A stretch of 20,996 bases of DNA from Lachnospiraceae bacterium (GTDB lineage Bacteria; Bacillota_A; Clostridia; Lachnospirales; Lachnospiraceae), in assembly GCA_017464045.1 (NCBI GenBank), contig JAFUEG010000242.1, positions 1 to 20,996 of the forward strand. Direction: 5' to 3'. This document shows, piece by piece, positions 1 through 8,175 of the stretch. Numbering within the stretch: the stretch's first letter is position 1; each line of letters begins with the position of its first letter. The notes beneath the pieces are model-generated. The model was not told where the DNA came from. It was given only the letters and a program-made list of their open reading frames with translations, and searched no databases. The position numbers and the translations under genes were made by a program.

Positions 1-479
1 CCAAGAGGAATGTTAATCATTTCTATTCCAAATACTTCGGTAATCTTAAAATGTCTGTCATAGCCGGGAACAGGACACAAGAATTTAACCTTATCTAACT
101 TGCACCAAGGTGTAGAACCATTTACCCCAAAGGTCATGGAACGTGAAACTGTATCATACATAATATTAAGACTTGAGTTACCGCATACGATAACATTGTC
201 CTTTTCAACGCCCATCATGCCTGCCATGAGTCTTCGGCATTCGCCGATTCCATCAAGGTCACCATAGTTTCTGGTGTCGTTACCCAAAACGGTGTTCATG
301 TCGGATGAGCTGTTAATTACATCAAGCATAGGCATGGCAAGCGCAAGCTGAGACTGACCCGGTTTTCCTCTCGCCATATTGAGAGAAAGTCCTTTTGCCT
401 CTTCGACTTTATATTGCTCTTCAAGAGCTTTTTTCAAAGATAAAAGTTCATCTTCGCTCATTTCTTTGTAAGCTTTCAT
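1..479 (-). CDS. Aminotransferase class I/II-fold PLP enzyme (5' part, runs off the left edge)
   Basis: About 159 N-terminal residues are present; the rest lies beyond base 1. The reading begins MKAYKEMSEDELLSLK and soon gives the motif LNMARGKPGQSQL at about residues 34-46. This matches the L-x-RGKP-x-x-QL signature of the fold-type I aspartate-aminotransferase-like family found in Clostridia and Actinobacteria (Pfam 'Aminotran_MocR' type). Next come NYGDLDGIGECRRLMA and then GNSSLNIMYD, the usual start of the cofactor-phosphate-binding part. The ATG at 479 is preceded by AAGGAG about 8 bases upstream, which supports the start. The catalytic lysine is not in the window, so activity cannot be judged. 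The gene is divergent from the HD-domain gene. Class is well supported; substrate (aspartate or another amino acid) is inference. Confidence 0.85.
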   Translation of the reverse strand, partial: MKAYKEMSEDELLSLKKALEEQYKVEEAKGLSLNMARGKPGQSQLALAMPMLDVINSSSDMNTVLGNDTRNYGDLDGIGECRRLMAGMMGVEKDNVIVCGNSSLNIMYDTVSRSMTFGVNGSTPWCKLDKVKFLCPVPGYDRHFKITEVFGIEMINIPL

Positions 480-674
480 AGTCACAATCTCCTTTTTCAC
501 ATTTATACATATGTCTTTCAATATGATAACCGATTTTAAGGATAATTTCCATAGGAATTTGAAGAAAAAATACCATATTTGCTAAAAATAAATCGAATTA
601 TGCAAAATGCATTAATTTTTTTAAAAATCTTTGTATAATATAATAGTATGCGAATTGATTTAAAGGTTGTAATT

Positions 675-702
675 TTGACAATTAAATGTTACAATATATG
701 AT
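675..702 (+). promoter_or_regulatory. Sigma-A-type promoter for the HD-domain gene
   Basis: A perfect -35 hexamer TTGACA (675-680) is followed after 16 bases by TATGAT (697-702), five of six matches to TATAAT. The predicted start lies about 40 bases before the ATG at 752. The 272-base divergent region (480-751) holds no gene; a further TATAAT at 634-639 lacks a convincing -35. I found no clear promoter for the aminotransferase on the other strand. Confidence 0.55.
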
Positions 703-751
703 AATAATGCGATAGGAAGCGTTAAATATACGGATTTAAGAGGACCTGGCT

Positions 752-1342
752 ATGAATTATTCAGAAGTAATTGAATACGTAAAAAAAATGACTGCTGAAA
801 ATGGACGTCCTTCCAACTATCCTTTCAGAAGCAGATATGAGCATACTATGCGCGTATATAGATGGGCTATAAAGCTTCAGGCTAAGCTTGGTGGTGATAT
901 AGATATTATTGCACTTGCGGCATTGCTTCATGATGTAGGTTGGGATAGTGAGAGACCGCATGAAGAGGTTGGTGCAGAGCTTGCAGTTGATTTTCTTGAT
1001 GAGCTCGGGGTAGAGCCTGAGATTATCAAAAGGGTCGGCGAGATAATAATGATACATGAGGATAAGGATACGGAAGCAGAGCTTTCACTTGAGTGTAAGA
1101 TAGTTATGGATGCCGATTTGCTGGATGAGGTTGGTGCAGTAAGTGTCATATGGGATTCCATGGCAACCGCCTGTGAGGATGAGCCAAGTTATAAAAAAGC
1201 ATACTATAGGATTAAGAACTATTATAGGATTAATAAGCCAAAGATAAGGAGATGTAAGACTGATGCTGCAAGAGCAGAGTATACTAAACGTATGCAGCTT
1301 TTAGAGTCATATATCAATCAGTTGGAAAAGGAATTGTTTTAA
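752..1342 (+). CDS. HD-domain phosphohydrolase, substrate unknown
   Basis: A 196-residue protein with the metal-binding HD-superfamily pattern: His31 in YEHTMRV, the His60-Asp61 doublet in ALLHDVGW, further histidines at 70 and 102 (IMIHED), and Asp120/Asp122 in MDADLLDEVGA. That order (H, HD, D) is the family's metal ligand set, so the protein should be an active metal-dependent phosphohydrolase. Length and the short helical C-terminus match small stand-alone HD proteins of the YedJ type, cytosolic with no signal or membrane segment. Whether it acts on a nucleotide, (p)ppGpp-like molecule or metabolite cannot be told from sequence. AAGAGGA about 10 bases before the ATG is the likely ribosome site. 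It has its own promoter and terminator, so it looks monocistronic. Confidence 0.85.
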   Translation: MNYSEVIEYVKKMTAENGRPSNYPFRSRYEHTMRVYRWAIKLQAKLGGDIDIIALAALLHDVGWDSERPHEEVGAELAVDFLDELGVEPEIIKRVGEIIMIHEDKDTEAELSLECKIVMDADLLDEVGAVSVIWDSMATACEDEPSYKKAYYRIKNYYRINKPKIRRCKTDAARAEYTKRMQLLESYINQLEKELF

Positions 1343-1360
1343 TAGAAAAATGGACAAGAT

Positions 1361-1403
1361 AGGCAGGTATGTCGGCTTTAATGTCGATGTGCCGCCTTTT
1401 TTT
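1361..1403 (+). terminator. Rho-independent terminator after the HD-domain gene
   Basis: The stem pairs 1361-1375 with 1384-1397 (one bulged A, loop 1376-1383) and runs into seven T (1397-1403). Several pairs are G-T wobbles that pair only in the plus-strand transcript and become A-C mismatches on the other strand. That marks it as the terminator of the plus-strand gene and not of the convergent glycosyltransferase. Confidence 0.7.
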
Positions 1404-1436
1404 GATAAAAAAGAAAAGCAGCACATTATTGTCGTG

Positions 1437-2210
1437 TCACATTAATGATTTTTTTATTTTAATTGTATCTTTAAATACTTTAAAGCTTGTCTTAAAAGAA
1501 ATGCGGGATTTTTCCTTGCGTTCACGTTTGAATTTCAGTTCAATAGGCATTTCTATTATTTTACATCCTGCTTTATTGGCTTTAGCAAGTATTTCGATGT
1601 CATAGGCATAGCCGTCAGTAATCATATCTGATGTAAGTGATTTTATAACAGGTGTTCGGAAAAGTTTGATGCCTGTCTGTGTATCTTTTATTTCAAGCCT
1701 GAATAATATTTTTAAAACAATGTAATATCCGATACTCATTATTCTTCGTGTAAGAGGATATTCAAGCTTTGAATCTTTGTGGAGTTTTGAACCGATTACT
1801 ATGTCGGCATTGTTGTCCTTCATAGCCTTTAAAAAGCTTTTTAACATAGAAGGATTTAACTCAAGGTCTGAGTCGAGAAAAGCCAGGTATTCAGAATTTG
1901 CATATAAAACTCCGTTAGTTATGGCCTTACCCTTTCCTTGATTTGGTTTGTAACTTATATAAGAAATTTTTGAATCCGCATTTGAAGCGGAAATGATTTC
2001 TTCTAAAGTATTGTCAGAGCTGCCGTCATTTACAACTATTATACGATAATTGTGAACGAAACCCGAGATGATCTGTGAGGCCTTAAGAAGATTTTCTCTT
2101 ATATGCATTGCTTCATTATAAGCCGGCATAACAACACAAAGGCATTCTTTTTTTGTACTCTTATTCAAATTATCACTTATTAAAAAATCTAAAATATTAC
2201 CAGTATCCAT
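1437..2210 (-). CDS. Family 2 glycosyltransferase, polyprenyl-phosphate sugar synthase-like (DPM1/ALG5 type)
   Basis: A 257-residue GT-A fold enzyme. The N-terminal VVMPAYNEA (27-34) and VVNDGSSDNT (59-68) form the nucleotide-sugar site. FLDSDLELNP (111-120) holds the DxD metal motif, and DTQTGIKLFR (176-185) followed by YDIEIL (203-208) is the acceptor-side signature seen in dolichyl- or undecaprenyl-phosphate mannosyl/glucosyl transferases. It lacks the C-terminal transmembrane pair found in some relatives, so it is probably membrane-associated at most. The likely reaction is transfer of a sugar from a nucleotide donor to a polyprenyl phosphate; donor and product are not readable. GGTGG about 7 bases before the ATG supports the start. 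It is divergent from an LCP ligase, which fits a shared role in cell-wall glycopolymers. Confidence 0.85.
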   Translation of the reverse strand: MDTGNILDFLISDNLNKSTKKECLCVVMPAYNEAMHIRENLLKASQIISGFVHNYRIIVVNDGSSDNTLEEIISASNADSKISYISYKPNQGKGKAITNGVLYANSEYLAFLDSDLELNPSMLKSFLKAMKDNNADIVIGSKLHKDSKLEYPLTRRIMSIGYYIVLKILFRLEIKDTQTGIKLFRTPVIKSLTSDMITDGYAYDIEILAKANKAGCKIIEMPIELKFKRERKEKSRISFKTSFKVFKDTIKIKKSLM

Positions 2211-2239
2211 TTTTTTACCACCATTATTTATTGTTAGTC

Positions 2240-2268
2240 AGTATATCACAGTAGAAAAATAATTACAA
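2240..2268 (-). promoter_or_regulatory. Promoter for the glycosyltransferase gene
   Basis: On the minus strand TTGTAA (2268-2263) is separated by 17 bases from TATACT (2245-2240), preceded by TG one base upstream (extended -10). It sits about 30 bases before the glycosyltransferase ATG. No equally good promoter was found for the divergent LCP gene in 2211-2345. Confidence 0.5.
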
Positions 2269-2345
2269 TTGATGTTGTTTTTTTTTGTGTAATAAGTTAT
2301 CATATATCAGATGGTAAAAACCGATTACTTATGAGAGGTTGAAAT

Positions 2346-3497
2346 ATGAGTAAGGATAATAATAAAAATGTGCATAAGAAAAATACAGAAGTAAATAAAA
2401 AACAAAATAAAGAATCATCAGGAAATAATAAATCAATTGTCAAATGGATAATAGCATTTATTGCGGAGTTAGTCATTTTAGGACTTATGATAGTTGGTTA
2501 TAGTATGTACTATTTAGATTCTAAAATTGAAAAGATTAATAAAGTTGAAATTAATGAAGAAGATCTTGCAATCAATGAAGAACTTGATGTGACGGTACAG
2601 GAAAACTATAAAACTATTGCCCTGTTTGGAGTTGACTCTAGAGATGTTACCAATCTGGGTCAGGGAACAAGAAGTGATTCCATAATGATAGCAAGCATTA
2701 ATAATGACACTAAGGAAGTAAAAATTGTGTCAATATACAGAGATACACTTTTGGAAATTGAAAATGATTCAGGTATAACTTCCAAGGTAAATGCAGCTTA
2801 TGCTTATGGTGGACCGCAGCTTGCAATAAAAACACTAAATGCTAATCTGGATCTTCAGATAACAGATTTTGTTACCGTTAATTTCCTTGGGTTGACAAAG
2901 GCAATTGATGATTTGGGTGGAATAACAGTTCATGTTGAGGAAAATGAGCTTCCTATATTAAATATGGCAATAACTGAGCAAATAGCCGTAACAGGAATAT
3001 ATTCAGACGGTGTATTTACAACCGGAGATCTTACGCTAAACGGAACTCAGGCGACTGCTTATGCCAGAATAAGAAGTACTGATCAGGGCGATATAACCAG
3101 AACTGAAAGACAAAGAGATGTTATAACTAAGATATTTGAAAAAACAAAGTCATCGGATTTATCAACCATAGATAGTATTATAGATGATGTATTTCCTGAA
3201 ATTGCAACCAGTTTGACTGAGGATGAGATTAAATCTCTTGCAAAAGCGGTGTTTGAATATCAGCTTGGCGATACGGTGGGATTCCCATTTGCTTATACAC
3301 CTATAACTCATGATACAAAAGGTTCGATTTTGGTTCCTGCCGATCTTGCTTCAAACGTTTCAGCACTTCATGAGTTCTTATTTGGCGAGACAGGTTATGT
3401 TCCAACCGGAAAGGTTCAAAGTATTAGTTCATCGATACAAAACGAAACAGGAATAGCTGCACAGCCGATTACGGTAATACCTCAAACATTTGAATAG
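2346..3497 (+). CDS. LytR-CpsA-Psr (LCP) family cell-wall glycopolymer ligase
   Basis: A 383-residue membrane-anchored protein. A Lys/Asn-rich cytosolic tail (1-31) precedes one transmembrane helix (about 33-55); the LCP domain is then extracellular. Family marks are ALFGVDSR (92-99), GTRSDSIMIASI (107-118), VSIYRDTL (128-135), KVNAAYAYGG (147-156) and YARIRSTDQGDITRTERQR (239-257). The last is the Arg-rich phosphate/polyprenyl-pyrophosphate-binding set, and the key Asp and Arg residues are intact. LCP enzymes transfer teichoic acid or capsule-type polymers from undecaprenyl pyrophosphate to peptidoglycan. The region after about 270 is a short C-terminal extension with no motif I recognise. 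The start at 2346 follows GAGAGG. The neighbouring glycosyltransferase fits the same pathway; the polymer itself is not identifiable. Confidence 0.93.
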   Translation: MSKDNNKNVHKKNTEVNKKQNKESSGNNKSIVKWIIAFIAELVILGLMIVGYSMYYLDSKIEKINKVEINEEDLAINEELDVTVQENYKTIALFGVDSRDVTNLGQGTRSDSIMIASINNDTKEVKIVSIYRDTLLEIENDSGITSKVNAAYAYGGPQLAIKTLNANLDLQITDFVTVNFLGLTKAIDDLGGITVHVEENELPILNMAITEQIAVTGIYSDGVFTTGDLTLNGTQATAYARIRSTDQGDITRTERQRDVITKIFEKTKSSDLSTIDSIIDDVFPEIATSLTEDEIKSLAKAVFEYQLGDTVGFPFAYTPITHDTKGSILVPADLASNVSALHEFLFGETGYVPTGKVQSISSSIQNETGIAAQPITVIPQTFE

Positions 3498-3501
3498 TTA
3501 C

Positions 3502-3530
3502 AAAAAAGGAATCTTTGAGATTCCTTTTTT
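3502..3530 (+). terminator. Rho-independent terminator after the LCP gene
   Basis: A perfect 12-base-pair stem (3502-3513 with 3519-3530), five-base loop TTTGA, ending in six T that also form the stem base. It is near-symmetric but only the plus-strand gene ends here. Confidence 0.85.
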
Positions 3531-3540
3531 GCTTTATTGA

Positions 3541-3549
3541 TGATATAAT
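3541..3549 (+). promoter_or_regulatory. Extended -10 promoter element before the hydrolase/methyltransferase gene
   Basis: TGATATAAT is a perfect TATAAT (3544-3549) with the TGN extension, placed 40 bases before the ATG at 3590 and directly after the LCP terminator. No good -35 is present 16-18 bases upstream because the terminator occupies that space. It would start the 3590-9126 block. Confidence 0.4.
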
Positions 3550-3589
3550 AAAATGTGCTGTAAATAATATGTTGTTTATGGAGTAATCT

Positions 3590-5296
3590 ATGAAAAAATT
3601 TTCTGCAAGTGTTGTAAAACTTAATACTGAAGGAATCAAAAAATATATATTAAATGATAGAAAGAAATATATAGACAGAGTTATTGACAGGTTCAATAAA
3701 CAGTTTGAGATAGATGAATTTATGGAGTCGGGGTACAAAAGCTACAGAATGATTCCGAGAGATGGCTTTAATGAAACTTATATAGTTTATCTTTATGGAA
3801 GCTCTATGTGCTTTAATATTGACAGTGAACAATGGGATTTTATTACAAAATTATCGTTGAGAACAGGTTGTGGCCTTTTTGTTCCAATGTATCCGCTTGC
3901 TCCGGAAAACTGTTGCAGAGAAACTTTTAAAATGCTTTGTAAGGCGTACTCTGATTTTGCTATGGGTATGGATGTTAAAAAAATTATTCTTATGGGTGAT
4001 TCTTCAGGTGCCGGATTGGCTCTTTCACTTACTATGCTTGCATGGAAGGAAGGACTAAGAAAACCTGACCAGCTTATCATGCTTTCACCACTTATTGACA
4101 CCGAGTTTTTTGATAAGGACCTCGAAGAGGTAATAAGTGATACAGTTGACAGAAGCGGACGTGTTTTTTTTAATCAGGCAATGAAAGATTTTATAAATGA
4201 TTACTGGGTAAAAGACTATGCCGTTAAAACAGATTATACAAGCCCTTATTATGAGGATTATACTGATTTGTGTGATGATGTAGTTCTTTTTTCCGGAGTA
4301 AATGACATGTTTAATTGCTACTCACGTGCATTTTATAATAAGGCAAAAGCACAGGGAATCAATGCAAGATTCTTTGAGTTTGATGATGCAAACCACGATT
4401 TTATGATTTACGAAAAAGATGAAACATCCAGAAACGCAAAGGGATATCTTTTGGATGTGGTTGATAATACATATGATAATTCACTTGTTGATATATACCC
4501 GCTTAAGCTTTTGTCTGACTGGTCAAAGCGATATCCGGATATAATAAAGGATGAATGGGCATCAAAATTTATATATGATCATAAATTTGATTTTTCCAAG
4601 CTTAATACTAAGTTGAGTGAATATAGAAATCTTATATTGGCAACAACTATGGCAGCCTGTGATGCAAAAGTTAAACAGTACATTATGAAATTTCCAAAGT
4701 GTACAATTATTAATCTTGGTTGTGGTCTGGATAATATGTTTGGCAGGCTCGATAACGGAAGAATACAGTGGTATAGTGTAGACACTCACAATATTATGTC
4801 TGTTAGACGTGCAATGTACGGTGAACGAGACAGAGAAAAAACAATAGGAAGAAGTATTCTTGATTTTTCATGGATAGATGATATAGCATGCAAGCGTAAT
4901 CAAGGCGTTATGTTTGTTTGCAATGATACTTTATCCTATATGAAAAAAAATGATGTATGTGATCTCATTGGCAAGATAGCAGACAGATTTCCTAATTCAG
5001 AGCTTGTATTTGCAGCATCTGAAAAGGGTGCAACAAATTATATTAATTTTTTGTTTAAAAACAGTATTTTCATTAAAAAGAAAAAAAGATTTTATGTTGA
5101 TGACTCTTATAAACTTTTTAACAGTTGGAGATCTGATTATAAAATTATGCATGAGGAACCGGTTATGAGGTACCTTCCTAAGGATACAAAGCTTAAACCA
5201 TTTACAAGACTGAAGGTTAATTATAATAAAGTTACATATAATCATAAAATAATTCATGTAAAGCTCGGAAGTGAGGCATATATAACCAATATGTAA
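3590..5296 (+). CDS. Fusion protein: N-terminal alpha/beta hydrolase (HSL-like) plus C-terminal leucine-carboxyl-methyltransferase-like domain
   Basis: This 568-residue protein carries two enzymes. Residues about 60-290 are an alpha/beta hydrolase of the hormone-sensitive-lipase/acetyl-esterase group. PMYPLAPEN (99-107) corresponds to the family's Y-R-LAPE segment, GDSSGAGLA (136-144) holds the nucleophile Ser138, and Asp239 (GVNDMF) and His269 (ANHDFM) complete the triad. The usual oxyanion HGGG is replaced by YGSS (69-72). Residues about 335-568 resemble the class I SAM methyltransferases of the LCM/PPM1/TcmP family: an RNLILATTMAACDAKVK helix, the SAM loop IINLGCGLDN (373-382), and acidic Asp398 in YSVDTHN. 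There is no signal peptide or membrane segment. GGAG precedes the ATG. The next gene's ribosome site overlaps this stop codon, so the two are co-translated. Domain calls are good; substrates and the purpose of the fusion are unknown. Confidence 0.85.
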   Translation: MKKFSASVVKLNTEGIKKYILNDRKKYIDRVIDRFNKQFEIDEFMESGYKSYRMIPRDGFNETYIVYLYGSSMCFNIDSEQWDFITKLSLRTGCGLFVPMYPLAPENCCRETFKMLCKAYSDFAMGMDVKKIILMGDSSGAGLALSLTMLAWKEGLRKPDQLIMLSPLIDTEFFDKDLEEVISDTVDRSGRVFFNQAMKDFINDYWVKDYAVKTDYTSPYYEDYTDLCDDVVLFSGVNDMFNCYSRAFYNKAKAQGINARFFEFDDANHDFMIYEKDETSRNAKGYLLDVVDNTYDNSLVDIYPLKLLSDWSKRYPDIIKDEWASKFIYDHKFDFSKLNTKLSEYRNLILATTMAACDAKVKQYIMKFPKCTIINLGCGLDNMFGRLDNGRIQWYSVDTHNIMSVRRAMYGERDREKTIGRSILDFSWIDDIACKRNQGVMFVCNDTLSYMKKNDVCDLIGKIADRFPNSELVFAASEKGATNYINFLFKNSIFIKKKKRFYVDDSYKLFNSWRSDYKIMHEEPVMRYLPKDTKLKPFTRLKVNYNKVTYNHKIIHVKLGSEAYITNM

Positions 5297-5309
5297 GGAG
5301 AGTCGGCAA

Positions 5310-6071
5310 GTGCTTGAAGCAAATAATCTTATTAAAACATTTGTAAGAAATGAAAAGCATAATGTAAAAGTTAGTTTTAATGCTGTTGATGATATATCGA
5401 TAAAGGTAGGACTTGGAGAGATAGTGGGTGTTATCGGACCAAACGGTGCAGGAAAAACTACCCTCCTTAGGATGCTTGGCAGTCTTATGAAACCGACCTC
5501 GGGAGAAGTGAAAATTTATGCGGATGAAAAACTTATTACTAATGATACGGATATTAAAAAATCCATAGGATATCTTTCGGGCAATACCAGACTATATGGA
5601 AGACTGAGTACGAGAGAACTTTTGACTATGGCAGGCAGACTATATGGCATGGAAGATGAAGATATAAAAAACAGAATTTCTATGATTTCAGCTGTTCTCA
5701 ATATGGACAGCTTTATCGATAACAGAATCGAGAAACTATCTACAGGTCAGACACAGAGAGCATCTATTTCAAGATGTATAATACACAATCCCAAACTTTA
5801 TATATTTGATGAACCTACGCTTGGACTTGATATTTTAAGCAGTAACGCAATAGTGAATTTTATGTTGAAGGAAAAAGAAGCGGGAAAGGCGGTTTTATAT
5901 TCTACACATTATATGGAAGAGGCAGAAAAGCTTTGTGACAGAATTATAATAATCAATAAAGGTAAAGTTGCAGCAGAAGGAACTGTTGATGAGCTTAAAA
6001 ACTTGGGAGGTTCAGACAATTTAAGAGATGTATTCAGTAATCTTGTCGTGAGAGGGGAGGACTGGGTATGA
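5310..6071 (+). CDS. ABC transporter ATP-binding protein, NatA-like
   Basis: A 253-residue ATPase with Walker A GPNGAGKTT (43-51), signature LSTGQ (143-147), Walker B YIFDEP (164-169) and the switch His200 in STHYMEEAE, all intact. Like other NatA-type exporters it has an LSGNTRLYGRL segment where the Q-loop glutamine is usually found. It starts with GTG at 5310; AAGGAG at 5295-5300 overlaps the upstream stop codon and fixes this start. It overlaps the permease gene by four bases (ATGA at 6068-6071), so the two form one transporter. The substrate could be sodium, as for B. subtilis NatAB, or a peptide or small molecule. The adjoining esterase/methyltransferase leaves a small-molecule substrate possible, but that is inference. 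Confidence 0.92.
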   Translation: MLEANNLIKTFVRNEKHNVKVSFNAVDDISIKVGLGEIVGVIGPNGAGKTTLLRMLGSLMKPTSGEVKIYADEKLITNDTDIKKSIGYLSGNTRLYGRLSTRELLTMAGRLYGMEDEDIKNRISMISAVLNMDSFIDNRIEKLSTGQTQRASISRCIIHNPKLYIFDEPTLGLDILSSNAIVNFMLKEKEAGKAVLYSTHYMEEAEKLCDRIIIINKGKVAAEGTVDELKNLGGSDNLRDVFSNLVVRGEDWV

Positions 6072-8104
6072 ATTTAAAAAATGTAAAAAATTTATATAAA
6101 AAAGAAGCTCTGGATGTATTAAGGGATAAAAAAACAGTGATAATGATGTTGGTTGTTCCGATTATACTTTACCCACTTTTAATAATAGTGAGTCTTCAGA
6201 TGATGACTGCTATAACAAATAACATGTCCAAACATATATATCAAATTGCCATATTTGATGAAAATGACAGACATATTTTTTATTGGAATACGCCGTTTGC
6301 AGAATATGATTATTATAATTTAGAGGATTATTCCCTCGTTGTTTTAGAGGATATAAATAATCCCGGGGAAGCACTTGCAAATGAAGATATAGATGCGTAT
6401 ATAAAAATATCAGACAAGGGTGGAAAGAAAAGCTTTGAGGTGTATTATCTGTCCTCTGTAACAAATTCTAATTATGCGGCAAGTAGAGTTTCGGATTGGC
6501 TTTCGGATTATTCGGCTGATATAACAGATGCAAAGCTTAAGGATTTAGGCCTGGATTCTGATGAAATACTTGAGCCTGTAGAGATTTCTTATAATGATGC
6601 TTCAACTAATGAAGAAACGGCAGGAAGTCTTTTGGCAAGTATACTTCCTTTTATGCTTATTGTAAGTCTTTTGATGGGGACTATGTATCCTGCCATAGAT
6701 ACAACTGCCGGAGAAAGAGAAAGAGGTACGCTTGAGACACTGCTTACATTACCTGTAACCAATAGTGAGATAATAGTCAGTAAATTTTTGGTTGTTGCAA
6801 CCATAGGTATAATATCGGCATTGTTAAATATAATATCTATTTCAGGCGTTGGAGCGTATATGTACAATATAACCAGTTCATATACCAACACATCCGGGGG
6901 GATTGCCATTAGCAGATTTATTCCTGCAATACTGGTAGGAGTATTATGTGTGTTTGCATTTGCTATTTTTATAAGTGCGATAACAATGTGTGTTACTGCT
7001 TTTGCAAAAACCTACAAGGAGGCAAATAATTATATAACTCCACTATCGTTAGTAGTAATGTTTGCATCATTTATTGGCTTTATTCCTAATATTAAACTGA
7101 CTGAAAGGGCTGCGCTTATTCCTGTAGCTAATATTTGTCTTTTGATAAGGGACATGCTGTCATTTAAGTTTGATGCAAGGGTTGTCATTCTCGTACTTTT
7201 AAGTAATGTCTTATATGGTGTGGCAGCTATATGGTTTTTAGGCAGAGTATACAATAGTGAAGCTATTCTTTTTGGAGAATCGGCAGCCGGAGTTCAGATA
7301 TTTGAGAGAAGAAAAAATATAAAGGCCGGTGGTGTTCCGGAACTTGGCGATACCATACTTGTTCTTTTTGTAACTATGTTTGCAATGATATATATAGGTG
7401 GAGCCATACAACTTAAGCTCGGATTCTTTGGGGTGCTTGGGACACAGTTTATTATATTGCTCATCCCTTTGATTGCAGCTATTTATACAAAAAAGGATAT
7501 GAAAAGGACATTCAGAATTAAAGGCTGTTCGCCTAAGTATTTTTGCGGTGGAGTGCTTATGATAGTCGGAGCCATATTCCTCGGTATGGTTATTACGACA
7601 ATTGTTGGAGCTATATTCCCCGAAAGTGCAAGCGAGGCAGGGGAACTTCAGAATTCACTTTTGGGAGACAACTTTATTTCGACGCTTTTTGTGGTTGCCT
7701 TAATCCCTGCAGTGTGTGAGGAAATGATGTTCAGAGGCTATGTTTTAACTGCGTTTTCTAATAAATTTAAACCTAAAACTGCTATACTTATATCTGCATG
7801 TTTGTTTGGTATATACCATATGAGTATAGTGAGATTTTTTGCAACAGCATTTTTGGGATATGTGATTTGTTATGTTGCATATAAATCAAAGAGCATTTTT
7901 CCGGGTATGATAATGCATTTTATAAATAATGCTATTTCATGTATAAGCATGTATTATCCTGAAAAATTCTGGAAGATTTTTTTGTCAATGTTAAGTGATA
8001 AAGTCAATATATTTGATATAATCTTTTTTATACTAATTGGGATACTATTTGTATATATGGGATATATTGTCATAAATATACAAAAAAAACACAAAGTAGG
8101 TTGA
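6068..8104 (+). CDS. ABC-2 type permease (NatB-like) fused to a CPBP intramembrane protease
   Basis: A 678-residue membrane protein. The N-terminal part (about 1-420) is a NatB/ABC-2 permease: a first helix at about 23-45, a large external loop (about 50-185), then helices from about 188 on, with the conserved AGERERGTLETLLTLPV coupling segment at 214-230. After a linker (about 400-425), the C-terminal part (about 425-678) is a CPBP (CAAX protease and bacteriocin-processing) domain. All three motifs are intact: EEMMFR (551-556), FGIYH (580-584) and HFINN (617-621). This permease-protease architecture is known in Firmicutes. The start overlaps the ATPase stop. The protease may mature an exported substrate or regulate the transporter; neither is shown by sequence. 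Confidence 0.92.
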   Translation: MNLKNVKNLYKKEALDVLRDKKTVIMMLVVPIILYPLLIIVSLQMMTAITNNMSKHIYQIAIFDENDRHIFYWNTPFAEYDYYNLEDYSLVVLEDINNPGEALANEDIDAYIKISDKGGKKSFEVYYLSSVTNSNYAASRVSDWLSDYSADITDAKLKDLGLDSDEILEPVEISYNDASTNEETAGSLLASILPFMLIVSLLMGTMYPAIDTTAGERERGTLETLLTLPVTNSEIIVSKFLVVATIGIISALLNIISISGVGAYMYNITSSYTNTSGGIAISRFIPAILVGVLCVFAFAIFISAITMCVTAFAKTYKEANNYITPLSLVVMFASFIGFIPNIKLTERAALIPVANICLLIRDMLSFKFDARVVILVLLSNVLYGVAAIWFLGRVYNSEAILFGESAAGVQIFERRKNIKAGGVPELGDTILVLFVTMFAMIYIGGAIQLKLGFFGVLGTQFIILLIPLIAAIYTKKDMKRTFRIKGCSPKYFCGGVLMIVGAIFLGMVITTIVGAIFPESASEAGELQNSLLGDNFISTLFVVALIPAVCEEMMFRGYVLTAFSNKFKPKTAILISACLFGIYHMSIVRFFATAFLGYVICYVAYKSKSIFPGMIMHFINNAISCISMYYPEKFWKIFLSMLSDKVNIFDIIFFILIGILFVYMGYIVINIQKKHKVG

Positions 8105-8175
8105 ATTAATGTTGAGATTAACTATAAAATATGATAGAGTAAAAGCAGAATGCGAAACTTGGAGATAAAAGATTA

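Noticed and set aside
1431..1442. Motif TGTGACACGA shared with the hairpin at 11106-11115
   Set aside because: Ten shared bases in 21 kb is expected by chance, and the first copy does not form the hairpin.
1369..1605. Plus-strand open frame of 78 codons
   Set aside because: It begins in the HD-gene terminator and runs antisense to the glycosyltransferase, with no ribosome site or recognisable protein.
8109..8168. 19-codon open frame between the permease and muramidase genes
   Set aside because: No ribosome site and no precursor-like features; an open frame this short is expected by chance in this AT-rich DNA.
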